Origin: Aphanomyces cochlioides | Lineage: Eukaryota > Oomycota > Saprolegniomycetes > Saprolegniales > Verrucalvaceae | Direction: 5' to 3' | NCBI GenBank assembly: GCA_019828595.1 | Contig: JAHQRK010000030.1 | Location: 730,968 to 794,967, forward strand | DNA length: 64,000 bases | In this document: piece after piece, positions 58,091 to 64,000 of the stretch | Position numbering within the stretch: position 1 is the first letter of the stretch | Layout of the letters: every line of letters begins with the position of its first letter | Made by a program: the position numbers and the translations under genes | Notes under the pieces: generated by a model | The model's input: the letters and a program-made list of their open reading frames with translations, nothing else | Told to the model about the DNA's origin: nothing | Database searches by the model: none

Positions 58091-59932
58091 GTGTCTAGTT
58101 TGAGTCGAGATGGACTAAGTTTAGACTTTAAGGTTGGTGGTTTGAGATAGCATATTGCTATGCGATCTACCCCGATTTGTCGTAGACCTTCTTTATATGA
58201 ATCAAAGTATAATAGTCTCTTCAATTCGTGAGAAGAAGGCCCGTTTGGATCATACGGAACTTTATAGTATATGACTTTCTCATGTGCTTTTGGTTTCGTG
58301 ACTGCGTCAAGTGCCTGACGAAACAGTCGTAAGAGAAGTTCCTTTCGGTAGCCTCTATACATAAGGCGAGTCAAAAGCTTGTTAATAAAGTCTTTAAAGT
58401 CACTATCGCGAGGGTTTTGTTTGCGATATTTCTTTACAAGTCCGTATAGGAGTCCTTTGAGTACACCAGGAGGATGTGCACTTGTTGCAGGGATGTATAA
58501 ATACAGGTTAAGAGCCTTTTGATGGGTTCTATGTGTGTACTTTGATCCGTCTTTGATCACCCATAAATCCAGGAAGGGGATAGTGTTTGAATCCAGTGTA
58601 TGGGTGAAACTTAGCTTCGATTCTCGTCGGAATAGTGCAAAGAGGTGATTTGCAAGAAACCGATTGGTCGAGAAATTACGAACGATGAAGAATCCATCGT
58701 CAATGTATCGAGTGTAGTACTTCAGTTGGGAAGTAAACATGGGAAGTAGTACTGTTTCCTCAAAATAAGCTAGATACAGTGAAGCGTACGTGGGTGCAAC
58801 GGGAGTTCCCATGGCTGTACCATTTATTTGAAGCCATGTTGTATCGCCGAATGTGAAATAGTTGGACGTGAGAAGTAACTGCAGTCCATTTACAATGGCG
58901 TCACACCATGGATCGTCTCTTACAATGTACTGTATGATATGTATTGCTCGATCTGTAGGGATGTTTGTATACAGAGAGGTTACATCGTACGTGACAAGCA
59001 TATCATCATCATCCGCATCCAACGTCGAAATGACATCGATAAAGGAGTCGGAATCTCTGAGATATGATTGTGTTTGCAAGAGGTATGGTTTCAGTTTGAA
59101 GTCCAACCACTTAGACAAGCCTTCAAATATAGTGTATGAGTTGGACACTATAGGCCTTAGTTGAAGGGTAGGCTTGTGGACTTTAGCCAAAGCATAGAAT
59201 TTATTGATATCCTTAAATTCCAGTTCATGTTGGATGATTTTTGTGTCTTTCCAATCATGTCGATGACTGTAGTCGTCGCGAATCGTTTGGTAGAAGCGTC
59301 TGACGCGCGTGTGGTAACAAACGAACGACTGCATTGAGTGGTGATAGGGATCTACTGTATGTTGTAGTGTCTCGTAAGTGTGTGAGACACCACTGGATGT
59401 ATTGTTCTCTGGTCATAATAGCTGGACCAAGATTTTTATCCGTGGATAATACATGTAGATTGGACGTTCGAATTAGTCTAAGGAGAGCTTTGTGTTCACG
59501 GTTCAAGTTGGACTTGTTTCGTGAAGGTAGCACGATAGATCTAAGAGCTAATCGAGTTGTGTCTAAAGCCTCTTCCAGTATGCGGGACGCTGGAGGTGGC
59601 TGAAAAGAAGCGTTCCGAACGTAGACCGGAGATGGTTTCCATTCGCGTTTCCTCTTATTAGACGAATTGGCAAGAGTTTCTGTCGCATGCATATTTTTTG
59701 GACCGGTGTCGGTCACTCGCGGGACAAGATGCATATTTTTTCTAGAGTTATCATCTGACCTTTCGAAAAGATATTTTAGTCGAATGGTTCGTTCAAAGTA
59801 ATCCATATGTTCCCCCACATCAATGGGTGTGATGTGACGTGGGGTGGGACAGAATTTCAGGCCAAGGCCAAGTAAACGTTGTAAAGCAGCAGGGACCATC
59901 GTTTCCGATGGTGTCAGGTCATGGTAGGCAAG
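58057..59932 (-). pseudogene. PLE copy 1 reverse transcriptase, frameshifted
   Basis: The C-terminal frame (58057-59334, 425 codons) carries the PLE-type catalytic core: AKVHKP (50-55), RPIVSN (60-65), YDVTSLYTNIP with D117, GTAMGTPVAPTYASLYLAYF (172-191), YIDD at 210-213 and NTIPFLDLW (250-258). The upstream frame (59255 to about 59932) holds the N-terminal region, including STDKNLGPAIM. The two frames overlap at 59255-59334, so one frameshift separates them. After the RT only ~100 residues remain, with no GIY-YIG signature, so the enzyme appears endonuclease-deficient. The upstream frame continues into the repeat as a Pro-rich artefact. Confidence 0.88.
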
Positions 59933-60291
59933 GTTTGGGGGTTTGGGGGTTTGGGGGTTTGGGGGGGGTTTGGGGGTTTGGGGGTTTGGGGGTTTGGGGG
60001 TTTGGGGGTTTGGGGGTTTGGGGGTTTGGGGGTTTGGGGGTTTGGGGGTTTGGGGGTTTGGGGGTTTGGGGGTTTGGGGGTTTGGGGGTTTGGGGGTTTG
60101 GGGGTTTGGGGGTTTGGGGGTTTGGGGGTTTGGGGGTTTGGGGGTTTGGGGGTTTGGGGGTTTGGGGGTTTGGGGGTTTGGGGGTTTGGGGGTTTGGGGG
60201 TTTGGGGGTTTGGGGGTTTGGGGGTTTGGGGGGTTTGGGGGTTTGGGGGTTTGGGGGTTTGGGGGGGTTTGGGGTTTGGGGGTTTGGGGTT
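59933..60291 (+). repeat. TTTGGGGG array (putative telomeric repeat), internal
   Basis: About 44 units of the 8-mer TTTGGGGG with few variants, G-rich on the plus strand. It lies between the truncated 5' end of PLE copy 1 and the 3' end of PLE copy 2. I interpret it as telomeric repeats added to one PLE before the next attached. Confidence 0.85.
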
Positions 60292-60448
60292 CGGGGTTGG
60301 GGGTTTCGGGGGTTGGTGGTTTCACCCCGACACCTGTACTAGTTGTCGAGTAGACTAGCAGGTGTCGGGGTGGTGTCTAGTTTGAGTCGAGATGGACTAA
60401 GTTTAGACTTTAAGGTTGGTGGTTTGAGATAGCATATTGCTATGCGAT

Positions 60449-62210
60449 CTACCCGATTTGTCGTAGACCTTCTTTATATGAATCAAAGTATAATAGTCTC
60501 TTCAATTCGTGAGAAGAAGGCCCGTTTGGATCATACGGAACTTTATAGTATATGACTTTCTCATGTGCTTTTGGTTTCGTGACTGCGTCAAGTGCCTGAC
60601 GAAACAGTCGTAAGAGAAGTTCCTTTGGGTAGCCTCTATACATAAGGCGAGTCAAAAGCTTGTTAATAAAGTCTTTAAAGTCACTATCGCGAGGGTTTTG
60701 TTTGCGATATTTCTTTACAAGTCCGTATAGGAGTCCTTTGAGTACACCAGGAGGATGTGCACTTGTTGCAGGGATGTATAAATACAGGTTAAGAGCCTTT
60801 TGATGGGTTCTATGTGTGTACTTTGATCCGTCTTTGATCACCCATAAATCCAGGAAGGGGATAGTGTTTGAATCCAGTGTATGGGTGAAACTTGGCTTCG
60901 ATTCTACGTCGGAATAGTGCAAAGAGGTGATTTGCAAGAAACCGATTGGTAAGGAAATTACGAACGATGAAGAATCCATCGTCAATGTATCGAGTGTAGT
61001 ACTTCAGTTGGGAAGTAAACATGGGAAGTAGTACTGTTTCCTCAAAATAAGCTAGATACAGTGAAGCGTACGTGGGTGCAACGGGAATGTTCCATGGCTG
61101 TACCATTTATTTGAAGCCATGTTGTATCGCCGAATGTGAAATAGTTGGACGTGAGAAGTAACTGCAGTCCATTTACAATGGCGTCACACCATGGATCGTC
61201 TCTTACAATGTACTGTATGATATGTATTGCTCGATCTGTAGGGATGTTTGTATACAGAGAGGTTACATCGTACGTGACAAGCATATCATCATCATCCGCA
61301 TCCAACGTCGAAATGACATCGATAAAAGGAGTCGGAATCTCTGAGATATGATTGTGTTTGCAAGAGGTATGGTTTCAGTTTGAAGTCCAACCACTTAGAC
61401 AAGCCTTCAAATATAGTGTATGTGTTGGACACTATAGGCCTTAGTTGAAGGGTAGGCTTGTGGACTTTAGCCAAAGCATAGAATTTATTGATATCCTTAA
61501 ATTCCAGTTCATGTTGGATGATTTTTGTGTCTTTCCAATCATGTCGATGACTGTAGTCGTCGCGAATCGTTTGGTAGAAGTCTGACGCGCGTGCGTAACG
61601 AAACGAACAAGTGCATTAATAGTGATAGGGATCTATTGTATGTTGTAGTGTCTCGTAAGTGTGTGAGACACCACTGGATGTATTGTTCTCTGGTCATAAT
61701 AGCTGGACCAAGATTTTTATCCGTGGATAATACATGTAGATTGGACGTTCGAATTAAGTCTAAGGAGAGCTTTGTGTTCACGGTTCAAGTTGGACTTGTT
61801 TCGTGAAGGTAGCGCGATAGATCTAAGAGCTAATCAAGTTGTGTAAAGCCTCTTCCAGTATGCGGGACGCTGGAGGTGACTGAAAGAAGCGTTCCGAACG
61901 TAGACCGGAGATGGTTTCCATTTCGCGTTTCCTCTTAGACGAATTGGCAAGAGTTTCTGTCGCATGCATATTTTTTGGACCGGTGTCGGTCACTCGCGGG
62001 ACAGAGATGCATATTTTTTCTAGAGTTAGCATCTGACCTTTCGAAAAGATATTTTAGTCGAATGGTTCGTTAGAAGTAATACCATTATGTTCCCCCACGT
62101 CAATGGGTGTGATGTGACGTGGGGTGGGACAGAATTTCAGGCCAAGGCCAAGTAAACGTTGTAACGCAGCAGGGACCATCGTTTCCGATCGTGTCAGTCT
62201 AGGCAAGGTT
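60449..62210 (-). pseudogene. PLE copy 2 reverse transcriptase, multiply frameshifted
   Basis: The same protein as in PLE copy 1 is broken into at least six pieces (for example 60449-60985, 61042-61305, 61539-61781, 61823-62032). Comparison with copy 1 shows single-base indels near 60453, 60905, 61090, 61326 and in 61577-61620. YIDD, the GTAM region and DKNLGPAIM can still be read in different frames. Confidence 0.88.
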
Positions 62211-62779
62211 ACAGGTTCCAAGTCGACAGCACCGACATAGCGACACGCAAATATGTAACTGCATTACGTATCGTCGACGCTGAAGGGTCAATCGCATTGT
62301 TGACCAAGACTAGTTGTCTTTCTTGGCGTGTTTCTTCTGGCTGGGTTGAGCCGGCTGTTTTTTCTTGGGTGCGCCGCCTGCTGCGCCTTTCGGCGTTTCG
62401 TTGCGTTTTTTCTTTGGCTTGCCGTTGCTTCCGCCTTGCGGCGGGGACCTCGGGCTTTTCCTCCACCTTCGTTTCGGGGAGTTGGCGTCTTTCCATTCTT
62501 CCCCAATCGGGTTTGCCAGGCCGATTGGGCAGGGTCGTTGAAGAGCGTCGATCAACTTTGTCCTTTAACGCAGAACGTAACAAGTTTACTTCTTTACGTA
62601 AAGCGCTAACGTACTTTTGGAAATTTCGCGTTGACTAGTTGTCCCGCGAGGATGTCGTTGGGAGTGTCAACTTCCATGCGTCAGGCGGCGGCTCGGGCGG
62701 CGGCAACTTCGGCTTTCTTCATTTCGCGAGCTTGGCTTTCGAGGACGTGCTTGTAGCAAGCATTTGTTGAGCGCATCAT
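62209..62779 (-). pseudogene. Possible PLE ORF1-like gene with coiled coil and basic tail, decayed
   Basis: From an ATG pair at 62774-62779 the minus strand codes for helical, heptad-like sequence (LESQAREMKKAEVAAARAAA, then LRKEVNLLRSALKDKVD) followed by a very K/R-rich tail. In-frame stops and frameshifts interrupt it. It lies upstream of the PLE RT in the same orientation, so an upstream nucleic-acid-binding ORF is plausible. No family is recognised. Confidence 0.4.
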
Positions 62780-62910
62780 TTAAAAAGGACACAGAAAGGG
62801 AAAGATCTTGTTGAAAATTTTGTTTTTTAAATTGATATCTAGCCCTCCCCAGCGGCCAGAACCCCCAGGCCTCCGGGTTGGCGTTCGCGGCAGCGCTGTC
62901 GAGGGATGGT

Positions 62911-63302
62911 TTAAGGATTCAAAATACCTTTGAGTTGGTCCACCCATAGGACGCACGCATTTGTGGCAGGGTGGCCTACAAGGGCGGCGAGCTCGGCTCG
63001 AGCGGATGCCTTGATTGTTGCGTGGAGGGCGGCTTCGTTGGCGGCGAGTTGGCTCGCAAACTGATCTTCAAGTGCGGTGGCCTGGGCTCGGTTGCGCGGC
63101 TTTCCAGCATGGCAGATGTTTTCAGGTCCATCTTGGTGGCGATGGATCTTGGCGCACGGGCGTCGAGGCGGGCGATGGCGTTTCGCTTGGCTTCGATTCG
63201 ACGCAGGAGGGCAGAGAGGAGCTCTCGGACGCAGTTGGTCACGAGGTTGACGGCTTGGGGCGGCGGGCTGCGAGCCTGGGCGGTTGCTACAGGCGAGTCC
63301 AT
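62911..63302 (-). pseudogene. Unrecognised helical ORF upstream of PLE copy 2, frameshifted
   Basis: Two overlapping frames (62911-63438 and 62976-63302) each hold part of an apparently helical, Ala/Leu/Arg-rich protein ending LWVDQLKGILNP. The first part reads VNLVTNCVRELLSALLRRIE and the second ASQLAANEAALHATIKASAR, in a different frame. The GC-rich composition also makes chance frames likely. Confidence 0.3.
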
Positions 63303-63327
63303 CCTTAGGCGGATCGGTCAGGACGGG

Positions 63328-63335
63328 TTTGGGGG
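63328..63335 (+). repeat. Single TTTGGGGG unit before S block 2
   Basis: One exact telomere-like unit at the junction of the PLE 5' region with S block 2. It matches the TTTTGGGGG that precedes S block 1 at 57571-57579. Confidence 0.6.
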
Positions 63336-63773
63336 TAAGCGGGAGAGGCGACGGGACCACGCGGGGCGAAGCGGGCTTTGTACGCGAAGGGGGTGAGTGC
63401 GAAGAATTAACGCTACAACTTCGGAGCGAAGCGACCACGCGCTTTAGCGCGTCACGCCCGAAGGGCGTCCGAAGGATCTGGAGGCGAGAACCTCCAGCTC
63501 TTTTAATTGGTTGTAGGCACTCGTTGATCTTGATTTCTGGTCCTTTCGTTTGCTTTCTTCAGTGTGAGTTATGTCGCTGATTGTGCAAGCATTGAAGTGA
63601 CTGAGGGGATGCTGTTAGTCAGTTGAGAAGCTTGCTTGCTTTATCCGGATATCCGGATAAGGGGGATTAGGGGGCCCCGGGGGGGATTTTCAGGGGGGCC
63701 CCTGGAGGGGGATTTTCCATCGGGGGAAGTTCCTTGGGGAGGAAGTTCCATGGAAGTTTTGGGTTTTGCAGGG
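63336..63773. repeat. Subtelomeric S block 2
   Basis: Diverged copy of 57580-58007 with small indels. The first two hairpins are identical (63437-63452, 63454-63468). The third differs in sequence but still pairs (CTGGAGG at 63478-63484 with CCTCCAG at 63491-63497). The 20-bp palindrome is kept at 63641-63660. It runs into TTTGGGGG repeats on its right. Confidence 0.75.
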
Positions 63774-64000
63774 CTTGGGGGTTTGGGGGTTTGGGGGTTT
63801 GGGGGTTTGGTGGTTTAGGGGGTTGGGGTTTGGGGGTTTGGGGGTTTGGGGGTTTGGGGGTTTGGGGGTTTGGGGGTTTTGGGGGTTTGGGGGTTTGGGG
63901 GTTTGGGGGGTTGGGGGTTTTGGGGGTTTGGGGGTTTGGGGGTTTTGGGGGTTTTAGGTTTGAGGGTGGGGTTTGGGGGTTTGGGGGTTTGGGGGTTTGG
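63774..64000 (+). repeat. TTTGGGGG array reaching the window end
   Basis: About 28 units, less regular than the internal array, with variants such as TTTTGGGGG and TTTGGTGG. The G-rich strand points right. This may be the start of the terminal telomere or another internal run; the window ends inside it. Confidence 0.8.

Larger units (their letters stand above)
58008..59932 (-). mobile_element. PLE copy 1, 5'-truncated, telomere-associated
   Basis: A Penelope-like element with its 3' end to the left and its 5' end to the right. The 5' end breaks off directly into TTTGGGGG repeats at 59932; copy 2 continues further at the matching point. On the element strand the 3' tail is C-rich (CCCCCGAAACCCCC type), complementary to the repeat. 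No endonuclease domain is visible. Confidence 0.88.
60292..63327 (-). mobile_element. PLE copy 2, longer at its 5' end but decayed
   Basis: The part up to about 62210 matches PLE copy 1 in order and orientation. The sequence from 62210 to 63327 is absent from copy 1 and probably represents the PLE 5' region with upstream ORFs, though it could be another element. It ends at a single TTTGGGGG (63328-63335) followed by S block 2. Confidence 0.65.

Noticed and set aside
59933..60325. Long Pro-rich (minus) and Gly/Trp-rich (plus) frames in the repeat
   Set aside because: An 8-bp repeat without stops is open in several frames by chance; these are translations of TTTGGGGG.
62297..62638. Plus-strand hydrophobic frame at the PLE copy 2 5' region
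   Set aside because: It is antisense to the lysine/arginine-rich frame; complementing K/R-rich codons yields F/L/S-rich sequence automatically.

Overview
The window comes from the nuclear genome of a eukaryote that I cannot identify further. This rests on APE-type non-LTR retrotransposons, a Penelope-like element (PLE), a SINE with a pol III promoter, and tRNA genes without encoded CCA. I see no host protein-coding gene, rRNA gene, CRISPR array or bacterial operon. Element names used here (LINE-A, LINE-B, SINE-A, S block) are working names.

Positions 1-57575 are one tandem array of a 664-bp unit. Each unit carries a 73-nt tRNA-Ala(AGC) gene on the minus strand and a large imperfect palindrome; every copy I compared looks identical. 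I count 20 uninterrupted tRNA copies and 8 split by insertions. All foreign DNA in the array lies in one of two positions in the tRNA gene. LINE-A (7190-16418 with both ORFs open; 29838-39065 with both broken; 51211-57252 truncated at its 5' end) and SINE-A (three full copies, two truncated) sit in the anticodon arm, in sense with the tRNA, and duplicate 17 nt (tRNA nt 28-44). LINE-B (40438-48567 nearly full length; 24288-27858 and two ~528-bp fragments truncated) sits at the tRNA 5' end in the opposite orientation and duplicates the first ~14 nt. The SINE shares its 3' terminus and its target with LINE-A, so LINE-A is its likely driver. Units carrying insertions were later copied as larger repeats (1037-1039 bp three times; 1360 bp twice).

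LINE-A has a gag-like ORF1 and an EN-RT-zinc-finger ORF2. The long LINE-B copy has ORF1, an overlapping ORF2 without a usable ATG (now with two frameshifts), and an extra third ORF that looks like a papain-fold/OTU-type cysteine protease. The shorter LINE-B subfamily lacks this third ORF.

At 57575 the array stops inside the loop of its own palindrome, at a point that forms one TTTGGGGG unit. From there to 64000 the sequence looks subtelomeric: two S blocks with conserved hairpins, two PLE copies without a visible GIY-YIG endonuclease, and runs of TTTGGGGG. Both PLEs have their 3' end facing the array and their 5' end facing right, as expected if a G-rich chromosome end primed reverse transcription. 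TTTGGGGG is therefore a candidate telomeric repeat, with the chromosome end to the right.
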